From: an uncultured Muribaculaceae bacterium
GTDB lineage: Bacteria; Bacteroidota; Bacteroidia; Bacteroidales; Muribaculaceae
Direction: 5' to 3'
NCBI GenBank assembly: GCA_910585285.1
Contig: CAJUDL010000034.1
Span: forward strand, 1 to 39,170
Length of the DNA stretch: 39,170 bases
Shown: positions 1 through 9,910 of the stretch, piece after piece
Position numbering within the stretch: the stretch's first letter is position 1
Layout of the letters: each line of letters begins with the position of its first letter
Translations under genes and position numbers: made by a program
Notes under the pieces: generated by a model
What the model saw: only the letters and a program-made list of their open reading frames with translations
Told to the model about the DNA's origin: nothing
Databases searched by the model: none

Positions 1-382
1 CGATAAAATACACATCCACATTGTCGCCATATTCTTTGTCGGTCATGGATATGACTGTCTGCTTTGCCCCGTCGGCAAGAGTAGAAGTCTTATGACCTGT
101 ATATGTAAGCAGCGTTGAGGGATTGCCATCGGCATGAACGATATGCAACGCAGGCTCATAATAATCCTCCATGCCGCTTGTGATATAGATTTCCGGACCA
201 TTAGGCATGGACGCATATTCCGATGCATTGGTAAGTTTCTTACCGAAATATTTCTGATATACGCGACCGTTGTCTGCCACATTATAGACAAGGGCATTGT
301 TGTCGGTTGAAATGACAATGTCTTCTGCATTTGCCGACATTGCCACCAACGGCAATAAGAATACAAAATTTTTGAGTCTCAT
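1..382 (-). CDS. GH36 alpha-galactosidase, N-terminal part (cut by window edge)
   Basis: Reading leftward from an ATG at 382-380 gives 127 uninterrupted codons running off the window. The product starts with a signal peptide (MRLKNFVFLLPLVAMSANA) and continues as a beta-rich segment with YNVADNGRVYQKYFG, a PEIYITSG stretch and GDNVDVYFI. I recognise this as the N-terminal beta-supersandwich domain of GH36 alpha-galactosidases, which remove terminal alpha-galactose side chains in the periplasm. The catalytic (beta/alpha)8 barrel lies outside the window, so activity cannot be judged. The gene starts 37 bases after the stop of the esterase gene on the same strand, so the two are probably co-transcribed as the outward arm of the polysaccharide locus. 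The family call rests on pattern recognition of about one sixth of the protein. Confidence 0.75.
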   Translation of the reverse strand, partial: MRLKNFVFLLPLVAMSANAEDIVISTDNNALVYNVADNGRVYQKYFGKKLTNASEYASMPNGPEIYITSGMEDYYEPALHIVHADGNPSTLLTYTGHKTSTLADGAKQTVISMTDKEYGDNVDVYFI

Positions 383-419
383 GAGTTTATTTAGTATATT
401 GTTACTTACTTAAATCCTA

Positions 420-1853
420 TCACCAATCATCTGAGCGGAAAGGACTTGCCGGAACTCCGAAGCAATTAAAAAGTGTTGGCACGCTATAATTCTTTATTGC
501 ATAGCGCACGGCTATGGGATTCGGGACTGCTTCCGATCTAACGTTTATCAACTTACAATTATTTTCATCGACTCTTGCGGTTGCAGGATGAAACACGTGA
601 TCCTCTCCGGCAACTTCAAAACCTGGAATATCAACGGATATAGGCGACATTCCATTCTCCCCTACCTTAAAAGCCACTTTAACCACTCCGTTTTCAAAGC
701 TAAAGGATTCTGCGACCGGTGTATATACGTCAACATAACTGTAGCCATAGTCACGCACTAAGGCAATATTGGCAAGTCTGTTGGCTGTTGTCTGTTTATC
801 CGAGGGATGTATGCATCCGAATTCTCCGGTGTCGAGAGTAACAGCCATGGCACTATTCGGAATGGAGTTCTGGTTTTGCGCCTGCATCCACATGAAACGA
901 CCACTCAATGAATCATCAGGATTATCGTATGCGTATGGAGCTATCTGCGTATAATAAAACGGCATATCGGCATTTCCGTTCTCATCCCGCAACATTTTTA
1001 CAAACGCAGGTTGCAAACGAGAATATTGTTCAGCCCGGTCACGGTTGTTTTCGCCTTGATACCATATGAATCCACGCGCCGTAAACGGCAAAACAGAATG
1101 CAACATACCGTTATATAATGATGCCGGAGCTGTATGATTATTTTCATCTGGCCACTCCCTGTTAACATATGCGCTCATATCGATCTCTCCGGGGAAATTC
1201 CGATCAAGTATCTCCTTGCTCATCCATCCTTCAATAGCAGTTCCTCCCCAAGAGGCATTGATCACCCCTACCGGAACTTTCAAAACATCATAAAGTTTTT
1301 TTGCGAAAAAATATGCAATCGCGCTTGCCTCGGCAACGCCGTGCCCATCATTTATATTCCAAACTGCTTCGCAACGATCTTGTCTGTCAAATGATTTAGA
1401 GCGTTTCACATAACAATGGCGAATAGGTACTTCAGGATCCGCTGACATAATGGTTTCAGCCGCATTCTTAACAGGTTGTCCCGCCCACCCCTTTACTGGC
1501 ATTTCCATATTGCTCTGTCCGGAACAAAACCACACCTCTCCTATAAGTATATTCCTTAATGTGACTGATGACTCCCAATCCGAGAAAATTATTGTCTGTT
1601 CCTCAGACGAGCCTTTTGGAGTGGGAACGAAAAGCGACCAATTTCCTTTGGCATCAGCCTCAACCTTTTGTTTTTTTCCATTCCACGAGACTTTTATTTC
1701 CACTGTGGTTCCCGGCGTGCTCCATCCCCACAATCGAATATTTGCACATTGCTGCAACACCATATTGTTTCCTATTACTTCCGGAAGTTCCACGGCATAT
1801 GCCGGAGCTGTAACTGCCGTCGCTGCCACGGCAATGCTGATAAGTCTTTTCAT
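420..1853 (-). CDS. Sialate O-acetylesterase-type carbohydrate esterase (SASA/SGNH)
   Basis: A 477-residue secreted protein with signal peptide MKRLISIAVAATAVTAPAYA. The SGNH-type esterase blocks are visible: GEVWFCSGQSNMEMP with the presumed nucleophile Ser114, INASWGGTAIEGW (about 199-210), GFIWYQGENN (about 261-270), and FGCIHPSDK with the presumed catalytic His349. Length and block order match the Bacteroidota sialate O-acetylesterase / CE20-like esterases, which deacetylate sugars; the substrate need not be sialic acid, and beside a GH5/GH3/GH36 locus a hemicellulose acetyl ester is at least as likely. It is divergent from the anti-sigma gene across a 174-base gap and lies 37 bases upstream of the GH36 gene. 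The start is the ATG at 1853 directly before a good signal peptide. Confidence 0.88.
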   Translation of the reverse strand: MKRLISIAVAATAVTAPAYAVELPEVIGNNMVLQQCANIRLWGWSTPGTTVEIKVSWNGKKQKVEADAKGNWSLFVPTPKGSSEEQTIIFSDWESSVTLRNILIGEVWFCSGQSNMEMPVKGWAGQPVKNAAETIMSADPEVPIRHCYVKRSKSFDRQDRCEAVWNINDGHGVAEASAIAYFFAKKLYDVLKVPVGVINASWGGTAIEGWMSKEILDRNFPGEIDMSAYVNREWPDENNHTAPASLYNGMLHSVLPFTARGFIWYQGENNRDRAEQYSRLQPAFVKMLRDENGNADMPFYYTQIAPYAYDNPDDSLSGRFMWMQAQNQNSIPNSAMAVTLDTGEFGCIHPSDKQTTANRLANIALVRDYGYSYVDVYTPVAESFSFENGVVKVAFKVGENGMSPISVDIPGFEVAGEDHVFHPATARVDENNCKLINVRSEAVPNPIAVRYAIKNYSVPTLFNCFGVPASPFRSDDW

Positions 1854-1937
1854 GATTTAATATTGTTTGGTTACGAAATTCTTACTAAAAATCTCTATTC
1901 CTAATGGGAAGGAAACAGACATATTTTCTAAAATTCT

Positions 1938-1945
1938 TATCTTTG
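1938..1945 (+). promoter_or_regulatory. Possible -7 element before the anti-sigma gene
   Basis: TATCTTTG fits the Bacteroidales -7 form TAnnTTTG and lies about 83 bases before the ATG at 2028. No TTTG is present 19-21 bases upstream, so the match is half a promoter. The promoter may instead be read by the locus's own ECF sigma, whose consensus cannot be derived here. Confidence 0.25.
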
Positions 1946-2027
1946 AAATGATGATTTGTTTAAAAAGTTTAAATTCTGTTTAGAAAAATTATATAGAACC
2001 CTCCCATTAATAATAAAGGCATATCGT

Positions 2028-3041
2028 ATGGACCACGAATTACTCAGGACTTTAACAGACAAGGAAGCGGCGGCACTGCTCCCCGACTATTTCAATGGCA
2101 CGCTATCCGATGAGAATAAGCATCTCATCGATAAATGGAGATGCATCAATGAAGAAAACAGTCAAACATTCAATGCTTTTCTTGATGTTGTTATGGATTT
2201 CCGGGCTTTAGACGCCGTTTCCGATATAGATGTTGAAACTGCACTCAAGACAGTGAACCAACGTATTGCAAAAAAACGTCGCTCATGGATCCGCCATCTC
2301 GAGCGTGTAGCCGCCATACTCTTCATTCCCTTGTTGGCAGCCACAATCCTATCGATCATGCACACAAATAAGCCGGTATATTGTCAGTTGAAAGTTGAAA
2401 CCGGCATGACAGGACGTGTGATATTGCCCGACAGCACCATCGTGATGCTGAATTCAGGTTCAACCCTTCGCTATCCATCTGAGTTTACAAGCGATTTACG
2501 CAGCGTGGAACTTCTTGGAGAAGCTTATTTCGACGTGCACAAAGACCCTGAGCGACAATTCTGTGTGAAGCTTGCAGACGGCAGTTCTGTTAATGTCTAT
2601 GGCACCCGGTTTAATGTTGATGCCTATCCAGACGACAATTCGGTGATAACTCTCGTGGAAGGCTCCATTGGCTATGATTATGTCAACAATAATGGAGATT
2701 CACAAGAAATACGCCTTATACCCGACCAGCAGGTCACCAGGACTGTCGATGGAGATGTTTCCATAATCAATACTGAAGTATCAAGTGCCATTGCATGGAA
2801 AAATAACAAAATCATACTCAACAGCACTCCGCTCAAACAGATTTTGAAAACGCTCGAACGACGTTTCAACGTAAAATTTGAAGTGAAAAACCAAGACATT
2901 GAAGAATACACATTCTCAGGTGGAGCCATAAGCATAAAAAACCTGGACTATGTGCTTGAAACGCTAAAAATAGCAACGGGCATGAATTGGCGATATATTG
3001 ATTCACAAGAAGATGAGGAAAGAATTATCGAAATTTCATAG
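2028..3041 (+). CDS. FecR-family anti-sigma factor of the polysaccharide locus
   Basis: A 337-residue anti-sigma factor. From the ATG at 2028 it has a cytoplasmic sigma-binding region (1-90), one membrane span (about 93-112, LERVAAILFIPLLAATILSI), a periplasmic FecR domain (about 120-225, including RVILPDSTIVMLNSGSTLRYP, ELLGEAYFDV and VYGTRFNV), and a C-terminal DUF4974 segment (about 262-337). Known role: it holds an ECF sigma factor inactive until the STN domain of a loaded SusC contacts it in the periplasm. The frame stays open to a TTG at 1956, but the ATG gives the usual family N-terminus, so I place the start there. No sigma gene is adjacent; the only nearby one is at 15018-15674, beyond the far end of the locus and on the opposite strand. 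The GH5 gene follows after 96 bases. Confidence 0.9.
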   Translation: MDHELLRTLTDKEAAALLPDYFNGTLSDENKHLIDKWRCINEENSQTFNAFLDVVMDFRALDAVSDIDVETALKTVNQRIAKKRRSWIRHLERVAAILFIPLLAATILSIMHTNKPVYCQLKVETGMTGRVILPDSTIVMLNSGSTLRYPSEFTSDLRSVELLGEAYFDVHKDPERQFCVKLADGSSVNVYGTRFNVDAYPDDNSVITLVEGSIGYDYVNNNGDSQEIRLIPDQQVTRTVDGDVSIINTEVSSAIAWKNNKIILNSTPLKQILKTLERRFNVKFEVKNQDIEEYTFSGGAISIKNLDYVLETLKIATGMNWRYIDSQEDEERIIEIS

Positions 3042-3137
3042 GATCTCTCTGTCTCTAACTCGCCACTCACCACTAACCAATCAAGTTCAAGAAGTAATTT
3101 AAAAATAAGTAAACAATAATTATTAACAACTTAAACC

Positions 3138-4880
3138 ATGAAACATTTTTTTCTAACGGCATTGTCATGCTTAATGATGATGTTTGCAGGTTGTTCGGAG
3201 AATAATATAAATCCCGAACCTGAACCTAATCCGACTCCCGGAACGGATCCCGATGTTGAAGAGGTTAAACCTCTGACATCCGTCCCATTCTCCAAGGGTT
3301 TTAATCTTTCAGACTGGCTTAACACAAGCCAAGAGTATTGGTTCGTTCCCGATAAATACAAGGAACAGGATTTCGAAGATCTTAAGACCTTGGGGGTAGA
3401 CGTTGTCAGGATTCCTATCAATTTCCCCTTGTTCATGGGTCCGGCACCTGCATACACCTTCAATAATAAATTGCTCGATGTGCTTGACAATGTAGTCGAA
3501 TGGGCTTCTTCCCGTGGCATTTATATCATCCTTGACCAGCACAGTAGTTTCAGTCCGGCGGGATTCACAGCTGATAAGGAAGAGCTTGTCGCATCCGGTC
3601 TTCGACAGCTTGCATCGCGTTATAAAGGCAAAGACCACGTATTGATCGAAGTTTTCAATGAACCTAACGGCGACTATGTTGAAAAGAGTTGGAATGAGAT
3701 TCAGCTACGTCTGATATCAGAAATCAGGAACATCGACAAAAATGTGATAATCATCGCCACAGGTGTCGGAGGCGGCATCACAAGACTCCGAGAGCTTCCC
3801 AAAATCAATGATGACCGCATCATCTACACATTCCATTATTACAATCCCTTCCTATTCACACACCAAGGCGCAGAGTGGATTCCCAGCAAGCACATCGCCA
3901 ATGTTCCATTCCCCTATGATGCAGACAAAATGCCGCCTATGCCCAATGAATTCAAGGGTAACGCAGAATACGAAGGATATTACAATATTTATTCTGCCCA
4001 GGGCAACGAAAGAGCTATTGCCCAGGAATTGATGGAAATCTACAGCTGGGCGACAGACAACAACCGGCTCATTTTCTGCGGAGAGTTCGGAACCCTTACA
4101 ACTGCTTCAAAGGGAGACCGCAATCGTTGGTATAAAGCCGTCTGCGACAACCTCGCAGCATTCGGGATTGCATGGACCGCATGGGAATACAGTTCGGGAA
4201 GCATGCCTAATTTCGGAGTGTTCAAAGGCACAAAGAACTTTGAAACGAATCTTGATACAGACTTGATCCGGGCAATGGGACTTAATGTACCTCCACAATA
4301 TGAATCAGGATGTCCTGAAGTCGTATATTACGATGATGATGTTCCAGAATGGTGGTCGCAAGGAAGCAAATGGGATGGATATGAACCGAAAATAGATTTT
4401 TCCTGCAAGGAGAATCCGTATGACGGATCGTTGAATTGTATACGCTGGGATATAGACAATGTTTGGGGAGGGCTAACAATGTCCACTTGGCCCGTAACCG
4501 ATTTCTCTGAACAATATGATGCCGGTGCACACCTTGAATTCGCCATCAGGACAACCGATGTCATTGATAAGATGATTGTTCGTTTCGTCCAATATAAAAC
4601 CGGGGCTCCTTGGAACTGGCGCATTATTGAGGAAATAAGCACCACCAATGATGAAAAACCCGCTTATAAATTTGCCAACGACGGCAAATGGCATCTTATT
4701 AAAATTCCGTTGCAGAGCATGTGGATATGTGGCACTCAAGGTGCCTGGAAACTTGGTCCGGAAGAGGGTGATGAGGGATTTGCATGGGATTGCATACAAC
4801 ATCTCGAATTTGCCCCCGAAGGCAATGAAAGCTTGATTGGCAAGACCGTGTTTATTGATAATATCAGGATAAGGAAATAA
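3138..4880 (+). CDS. GH5-family endo-glycanase lipoprotein with C-terminal beta-rich domain
   Basis: A 580-residue lipoprotein (signal peptide with lipobox FAGC, lipidated Cys19) followed by a Pro/Glu-rich linker and a GH5 (beta/alpha)8 domain of about 50-385. Visible family marks are GVDVVRIPINF (86-96), VFNEPNG with acid/base Glu175, TFHYYNP (231-237) and LIFCGEFGT with nucleophile Glu316. GH5 enzymes cut internal beta-1,4 or beta-1,3 links of glucans or mannans; the subfamily and substrate cannot be set by eye. Residues about 392-580 form a Trp-rich, beta-predicted region resembling a jelly-roll carbohydrate-binding domain (CBM11-like in flavour). The lipid anchor suggests a surface enzyme giving SusC oligosaccharides. 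It lies unusually between the anti-sigma gene and susC, with susC 10 bases downstream. Confidence 0.88.
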   Translation: MKHFFLTALSCLMMMFAGCSENNINPEPEPNPTPGTDPDVEEVKPLTSVPFSKGFNLSDWLNTSQEYWFVPDKYKEQDFEDLKTLGVDVVRIPINFPLFMGPAPAYTFNNKLLDVLDNVVEWASSRGIYIILDQHSSFSPAGFTADKEELVASGLRQLASRYKGKDHVLIEVFNEPNGDYVEKSWNEIQLRLISEIRNIDKNVIIIATGVGGGITRLRELPKINDDRIIYTFHYYNPFLFTHQGAEWIPSKHIANVPFPYDADKMPPMPNEFKGNAEYEGYYNIYSAQGNERAIAQELMEIYSWATDNNRLIFCGEFGTLTTASKGDRNRWYKAVCDNLAAFGIAWTAWEYSSGSMPNFGVFKGTKNFETNLDTDLIRAMGLNVPPQYESGCPEVVYYDDDVPEWWSQGSKWDGYEPKIDFSCKENPYDGSLNCIRWDIDNVWGGLTMSTWPVTDFSEQYDAGAHLEFAIRTTDVIDKMIVRFVQYKTGAPWNWRIIEEISTTNDEKPAYKFANDGKWHLIKIPLQSMWICGTQGAWKLGPEEGDEGFAWDCIQHLEFAPEGNESLIGKTVFIDNIRIRK

Positions 4881-4890
4881 GAAACTGTTT

Positions 4891-7800
4891 ATGAACAATA
4901 AGATCTATAAGATATTTGCGCTATCGCTACTCATGGGAGCGATCTCCCTCCCTTTGGCAGCGCAAGTGAAAGTGACGGTTAACGCACACAACCAGCCGAT
5001 AGGTAAAGTGCTTGAACAAATAAGAAAATCTTCCGGCTATGAGATATTTTACGTCGACGACCATTTGAAGGATTTCGGGAACGTGACTATAAAAGCTACA
5101 AACGAAGACCTGAAAGATGTTCTCGACAAAATCTTTGCAGGAAGCAATGTCTCCCGCACCATAAGAGACAAACAGGTAATTATAACCCGCAAGAACGATG
5201 ATAATCGAAAAGGTAAATCCGCGAACGGGAAAGAAAACAAGCCAACAAAGGCTGCTTCAACAGTCAAACTTACGGGAATAGTTACAGGAACCGATGGAGA
5301 ACCCCTTATCGGGGCAACGGTTTTTGAAAAAGGCACACACAATGCAGTCATGACCGACATAAACGGCGAATTCTCGATCAATCTGCAGAACTCAAACGCC
5401 ACACTTGACATTTCATATGTAGGCTACAAAGGTGTTTCCGTCAAAGCCATTCCGGGAAAGTCCATGAAGATAGAGATGCACGAAAACAGCGAACTGCTGA
5501 ATGAACTTGTGGTTGTAGGTTATGGCTCCATGAAGAAAAGCGATCTCACCGGTTCGGTGTCTCAAATCAAAATAGACGAAACCAGAGCGGCGACAGTTTC
5601 ATCTGTAACAAATGCGCTCGCCGGCAAAGCAGCCGGCATGCAAGTGAGCCTCAGCACATCGCAACCGGGTGCGGGATCCACTATACGCATTCGAGGTGCA
5701 GCATCGCCCAATACCGATAACTCCCCTCTTATCGTTATCGACGGTTTTCCGGTAAACCCAACCAGCGACAACAAGACCGCAGTGGGAAAATACAACAGTG
5801 GATTGAACGACAATTATCTTGGTTCAATCAACCCAAACGACATCGAATCGATTGAGGTATTGAAAGATGCTTCGTCGACAGCCATATATGGTTCGCGTGC
5901 AGGTCACGGCGTAATCCTTATCACTACCAAGAAAGGGAAAGCAGGGAGAGCCACCGTCACCTATACAGGAAACGTATCAGCTCAAATAATGGCAAATGAC
6001 TATGAGATGCTTGATGCCCAAAACTACATGATCCAGACGGAGCGCTATCGCAGAGAGCAATGGCGCATAGACAATGGTGTCGGTTACTTCGGAGGCAAAG
6101 ACGAGGCGGCGACTCTGCAAACAAATCCTTACACCCCTAAATACACTCAAGACCAGATTGACAATCCCGGAGAGACAACCGACTGGTTCGGAGCCGTGAC
6201 ACGCAACGGATTTCAGACTGCCCACAATCTCAATGTGCAGGGTGGAGCCGAAAACACACGCTATCTTGTATCCGGCAACTTCATGTTGCATAATGGCATC
6301 GTAAAGAACAACGATATGAAACGTTTCACTCTGCGAAGCAATATCACTCAGAAGTTCAATGAGCATTTCAGCGGCGGAATCTATCTGACATTCTCTCGCA
6401 TTGATCAGAACAGCATTCCAAGCGGACTTTCATCGAATGAGGATTCCGGAGTTATAGTCGCGGCAGCTCATCAGAGTCCGTTACAACCGATTTATGATGA
6501 AGACGGCAACTATACCACCAACCCATTGGCAGCTTTCCTGCCGAACCCGGTTTCAATGCTTGAGATCACCAACAAAAGCCGCCGCAACCGTTTCTTGGGC
6601 TCTATGTACGTAGAATACAAACCGATCCAGGAACTTACATTTAAATTAAACGTCGGCATCGACTGCAACAACCATAAGCGCCAGGTGTATATGCCCAAGA
6701 CAACACTTTATGGTCAGAAAGTCGATGGTCAGGCTGACATAGCTCAATACGACCAGAATGACTATCTGGCGGAATTGACAGCCTCTTATGTGAAACAGTT
6801 CGGAGACATACATTCGGTCAACGCCGTGATCGGAGGGTCATATCAGAAATTCAACAACGAAGGTTTCACAGCGGGCAACAGCGGATTCCTCAGCGATGCT
6901 CTTCTCTATAATAACCTCAGTTTCGGCAACTATGCCAAGCCATGGGTGTCATCATCGAAACAAGACAGTGAAATGGCTTCATTTTTCGGTCGTGTCAATT
7001 ATTCATTGCTGAATAGATATCTGCTCACCGCAACATTGCGTGCAGATGGTTCTTCCAACTTTGCAAAAGGTCATCAATGGGGCTATTTCCCTTCGGTTGC
7101 GGTCGGATGGCGTTTTTCCGAAGAAGACTTCATGGAAAACACACGTTCATGGTTCTCAAACGGTAAGCTGCGTCTGAGCTGGGGTCAGACCGGTAACTCG
7201 AGTATCGGCTATCAGGCGATCAGTATGTACCGAGGATCGAATTCAACAGGCACGAAGCTAAATCACGGATTTGGCGGAGTGGAATATTTAGGTTTCATAA
7301 TTTCGCAACTTGGCAACCCCAATATCACATGGGAAACAACCACAGAGTTTAATGCAGGTATCGACCTCGGCTTTATCAATAACCGCATCAACTTGACAGT
7401 TGACTATTTCAATCGTGAAATATCCAACCTGCTTACGTGGCGACCGCTTGCATGCATAAGCCCTGTATCCGGAATTGCCGACAATATGGGTAAGACAAGA
7501 AGTCATGGACTTGAGATAACTCTCAATACAACCAACATCGACAACCGGGACTTTTCATGGACAACCGACTTCACATTCTCTTTCTATCGCGACCGCTGGG
7601 AAGAACGCGCCGAAAGTTGGGTTCCATCCGTATATAGCCGATATAAAGGGGCTGTCCGTCCATTGGAAGGATACTACTTGTCTGACGGTCTTGTAAAGCC
7701 CGGTGAAGAAATCCCGCATATGCCCGGTGCCATACCCGGTCAGATTAAGATTAAGGATATCAACGGATATGTTTTCAATGAAGATGGAACATACAAGACC

Positions 7801-8355
7801 GATGAACACGGAATCCCGATTCTTACAGGAAAACCAGATGGAAGAATCAATGACGCAGACCGCGTGTATATTGACTCGACCGACCCGGGATTCATCATGG
7901 GATTTAACAATACGCTGCGTTATAAAGACTTCGATTTCAACATTTATTTCTACGGTCATTTCAATCAATGGACCACTGGAGCATACCGCGATCTTTGGAT
8001 ACAACAGGCAAATATTGTAGACAATGACAGAAGCGTTCCGGTCAGCATTGAAGAGATGTGGAGCACAGACAACCCTGACGGCTGGCGACCGGGCTTCGCT
8101 CAATCTTCGAACTCCATACACATGGGATCTACAGATTTTTATCTTAAGAAGTGTTGGTTTATCCGCTGTCGCAACATCACTCTCGGATACAGTATCCCGG
8201 TAAAGAAAGGCCTCTCGAAACTGCGTGTATTCGCTGATGTCACAAATCCTTTCATGCTCACCAATTACAAAGGGCTCGACATGGAAACCGACGACTCCGC
8301 ATATGCGATCCCCAATGTGAGAAGCTTCAATTTCGGTGTGGAAATCTCATTCTAA
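4891..8355 (+). CDS. SusC-type TonB-dependent glycan transporter with STN signalling domain
   Basis: A 1154-residue outer-membrane transporter. In order: signal peptide (1-25), STN domain (26-100, QPIGKVLEQIRKSSGYEIFY), a charged linker (101-124), a carboxypeptidase-regulatory-like domain (125-197, GEPLIGATVFEKG), a TonB-box-like ELVVVGYG (205-212), the plug (about 213-330, with VIDGFPV and IESIEVLKDASSTAIYGSRAG), and a 22-strand-type barrel to the C-terminus. It imports oligosaccharides with its SusD partner, powered by TonB. The STN domain shows it is a transducing receptor, matching the FecR-type anti-sigma two genes upstream. It is 10 bases after the GH5 gene and 20 before susD, so they form one operon. 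Length is normal for SusC proteins that carry STN. Confidence 0.96.
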   Translation: MNNKIYKIFALSLLMGAISLPLAAQVKVTVNAHNQPIGKVLEQIRKSSGYEIFYVDDHLKDFGNVTIKATNEDLKDVLDKIFAGSNVSRTIRDKQVIITRKNDDNRKGKSANGKENKPTKAASTVKLTGIVTGTDGEPLIGATVFEKGTHNAVMTDINGEFSINLQNSNATLDISYVGYKGVSVKAIPGKSMKIEMHENSELLNELVVVGYGSMKKSDLTGSVSQIKIDETRAATVSSVTNALAGKAAGMQVSLSTSQPGAGSTIRIRGAASPNTDNSPLIVIDGFPVNPTSDNKTAVGKYNSGLNDNYLGSINPNDIESIEVLKDASSTAIYGSRAGHGVILITTKKGKAGRATVTYTGNVSAQIMANDYEMLDAQNYMIQTERYRREQWRIDNGVGYFGGKDEAATLQTNPYTPKYTQDQIDNPGETTDWFGAVTRNGFQTAHNLNVQGGAENTRYLVSGNFMLHNGIVKNNDMKRFTLRSNITQKFNEHFSGGIYLTFSRIDQNSIPSGLSSNEDSGVIVAAAHQSPLQPIYDEDGNYTTNPLAAFLPNPVSMLEITNKSRRNRFLGSMYVEYKPIQELTFKLNVGIDCNNHKRQVYMPKTTLYGQKVDGQADIAQYDQNDYLAELTASYVKQFGDIHSVNAVIGGSYQKFNNEGFTAGNSGFLSDALLYNNLSFGNYAKPWVSSSKQDSEMASFFGRVNYSLLNRYLLTATLRADGSSNFAKGHQWGYFPSVAVGWRFSEEDFMENTRSWFSNGKLRLSWGQTGNSSIGYQAISMYRGSNSTGTKLNHGFGGVEYLGFIISQLGNPNITWETTTEFNAGIDLGFINNRINLTVDYFNREISNLLTWRPLACISPVSGIADNMGKTRSHGLEITLNTTNIDNRDFSWTTDFTFSFYRDRWEERAESWVPSVYSRYKGAVRPLEGYYLSDGLVKPGEEIPHMPGAIPGQIKIKDINGYVFNEDGTYKTDEHGIPILTGKPDGRINDADRVYIDSTDPGFIMGFNNTLRYKDFDFNIYFYGHFNQWTTGAYRDLWIQQANIVDNDRSVPVSIEEMWSTDNPDGWRPGFAQSSNSIHMGSTDFYLKKCWFIRCRNITLGYSIPVKKGLSKLRVFADVTNPFMLTNYKGLDMETDDSAYAIPNVRSFNFGVEISF

Positions 8356-8375
8356 ATTCTTAAACATTTAAAGAA

Positions 8376-9872
8376 ATGATTAAACGAATCATATATTTAT
8401 TCATAGCATTCACTTGCATGACAGCAGTGACATCGTGCGAGCTTGAATCAAATGTGTATGATGCCTATAATACTAACATCTTCCCAAATACGGAGGAAGA
8501 TGTGGAGGCGCTGCTTGTAGGCAGTGTCTATGGACCATTCCGTTCAAATCAGTTTAGCGGACTTTTCACCGTGGCTATCGGAGGTGTCCAGATATATAAT
8601 GACATGTGCACTGATTTAGGCGACTGCAACTGGAGTGACCCTTATTGGTTTGACATTATCAATGTCAATTTCAATCTCAACAATTCGAATGGGCCACAAT
8701 TGATCTACAACAACTGGCTGTCGTCACTTTCACGCATGGCAGATGTCATCAAGAGAGTGAAAGAAATGGATTCCATATCTGAAACGAACAAACAGAAACT
8801 GTTGGCTCAATGTTATTGCGGTGTCGGATGGCTGGGATACATACTGTATGACATGTACGGCGGCATCCAGATTCCCACAGAAGAATCATTGGCGAATCCG
8901 GCGGCAGGCGTAATCATACCTCGCTCTTCGAATGAAGAAACAGCGAAATTTATTGAGGAGAATCTTCTTGAAGCTGCCAAATACCTTCCCAAGAATATAA
9001 AATATGGTTCAGCCGATTACGGCAGATTCACCGCCGGCACCGCATACACTGTGCTTATGCACCTGTATATGCATGACGGCCGCTGGAAAGATGCAGCCGA
9101 AATTGGGAAAGAACTTATGAAATCCGAGTATGGTTACAAACTCGTTCCCAATTATAAGGATATCTTCACTCTTGAGAATGAAGGCAACAGCGAAACCATA
9201 TTTGCCTGCACATGCGATCATGGCATACACACGCAATATTGGTTATCACAGGTGTTGACCGACAATTATCCTGTCAAAAACAAAAAAATGCAAAGATGGG
9301 GTGGATATCGTATGCCGTGGAACTTCTATCATACCTATGAGAAGGGCGACCGCAGGCTGGAAACAATTGTAGCAAGCTACACAAGCACGAGCGGTGTTCT
9401 TATCGATGAAGCCCATCCGGGTTCACAGCTGAGGAAAGGAGCGATGCCAAAGAAATACGGTGAAGACCCGGAAGACACCGGAGCCGGATCGGCCATCGAC
9501 TGGATTGTGCTCCGATATGCAGATGTTCTCCTTCTTCAGGCAGAAGCACTGGCACGCAGTGCCAACAATGTGACGCAAGAGGCTGTAGACAGGCTGAATG
9601 ACATTCGCAGGCGCGCGGGACTTGATGAATATTCGGTAGGAGATTTCAGCAGTCTGGACTCATTCCTTAGTGCAGTTCTTACCGAACGAGGTCATGAGTT
9701 ATATTTCGAGGGTTGGCGCCGTAGCGACCTTATTCGCCATGGCAAGTTTGTAACTTATGCCAAGTTCTATAAGAAAAGCCTCACTGCCGCACCGCATCAT
9801 GTGCTCTTCCCGCTGCCACAATCAGTTATCATGGAAGGACATGGTCAGGTTATCCAAAACCCGGGATATTAA
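8376..9872 (+). CDS. SusD/RagB-family surface glycan-binding lipoprotein
   Basis: A 498-residue lipoprotein with lipobox VTSC (Cys21). The family marks are clear: a helical TPR-like N-terminal half (for example SSLSRMADVIKRVKEM and AQCYCGVGWLGYILYDMYGG), YADVLLLQAEALAR (about 386-399), RLNDIRRRAGLDEY, and the C-terminal SusD signature LTERGHELYFEGWRRSDLIRHGKF. SusD forms the lid on the SusC barrel and captures glycan at the cell surface. It directly follows susC and precedes a strong hairpin at 9911-9946, which probably sets susCD expression above that of the enzyme genes downstream. Length is within the family range. No separate SusE/SusF-like binding protein follows, so the GH5 lipoprotein may provide additional surface binding. 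Confidence 0.96.
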   Translation: MIKRIIYLFIAFTCMTAVTSCELESNVYDAYNTNIFPNTEEDVEALLVGSVYGPFRSNQFSGLFTVAIGGVQIYNDMCTDLGDCNWSDPYWFDIINVNFNLNNSNGPQLIYNNWLSSLSRMADVIKRVKEMDSISETNKQKLLAQCYCGVGWLGYILYDMYGGIQIPTEESLANPAAGVIIPRSSNEETAKFIEENLLEAAKYLPKNIKYGSADYGRFTAGTAYTVLMHLYMHDGRWKDAAEIGKELMKSEYGYKLVPNYKDIFTLENEGNSETIFACTCDHGIHTQYWLSQVLTDNYPVKNKKMQRWGGYRMPWNFYHTYEKGDRRLETIVASYTSTSGVLIDEAHPGSQLRKGAMPKKYGEDPEDTGAGSAIDWIVLRYADVLLLQAEALARSANNVTQEAVDRLNDIRRRAGLDEYSVGDFSSLDSFLSAVLTERGHELYFEGWRRSDLIRHGKFVTYAKFYKKSLTAAPHHVLFPLPQSVIMEGHGQVIQNPGY

Positions 9873-9910
9873 GAAGCTGCTCATAGCTGCAACATAAATC
9901 AGTTATCACA

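Noticed and set aside
43..366. A 107-codon minus-strand frame
   Set aside because: It lies out of frame inside the GH36 gene, whose own frame (from 382) gives a signal peptide and recognisable domain; this one is low-complexity Met/Arg/Gln-rich shadow.
1956..2027. N-terminal extension of the anti-sigma from a TTG
   Set aside because: The extension has no family similarity and the ATG at 2028 gives the standard start.
7555..8121. A 188-codon minus-strand frame inside susC
   Set aside because: Shadow of the SusC barrel; composition and lack of motifs do not support a gene.
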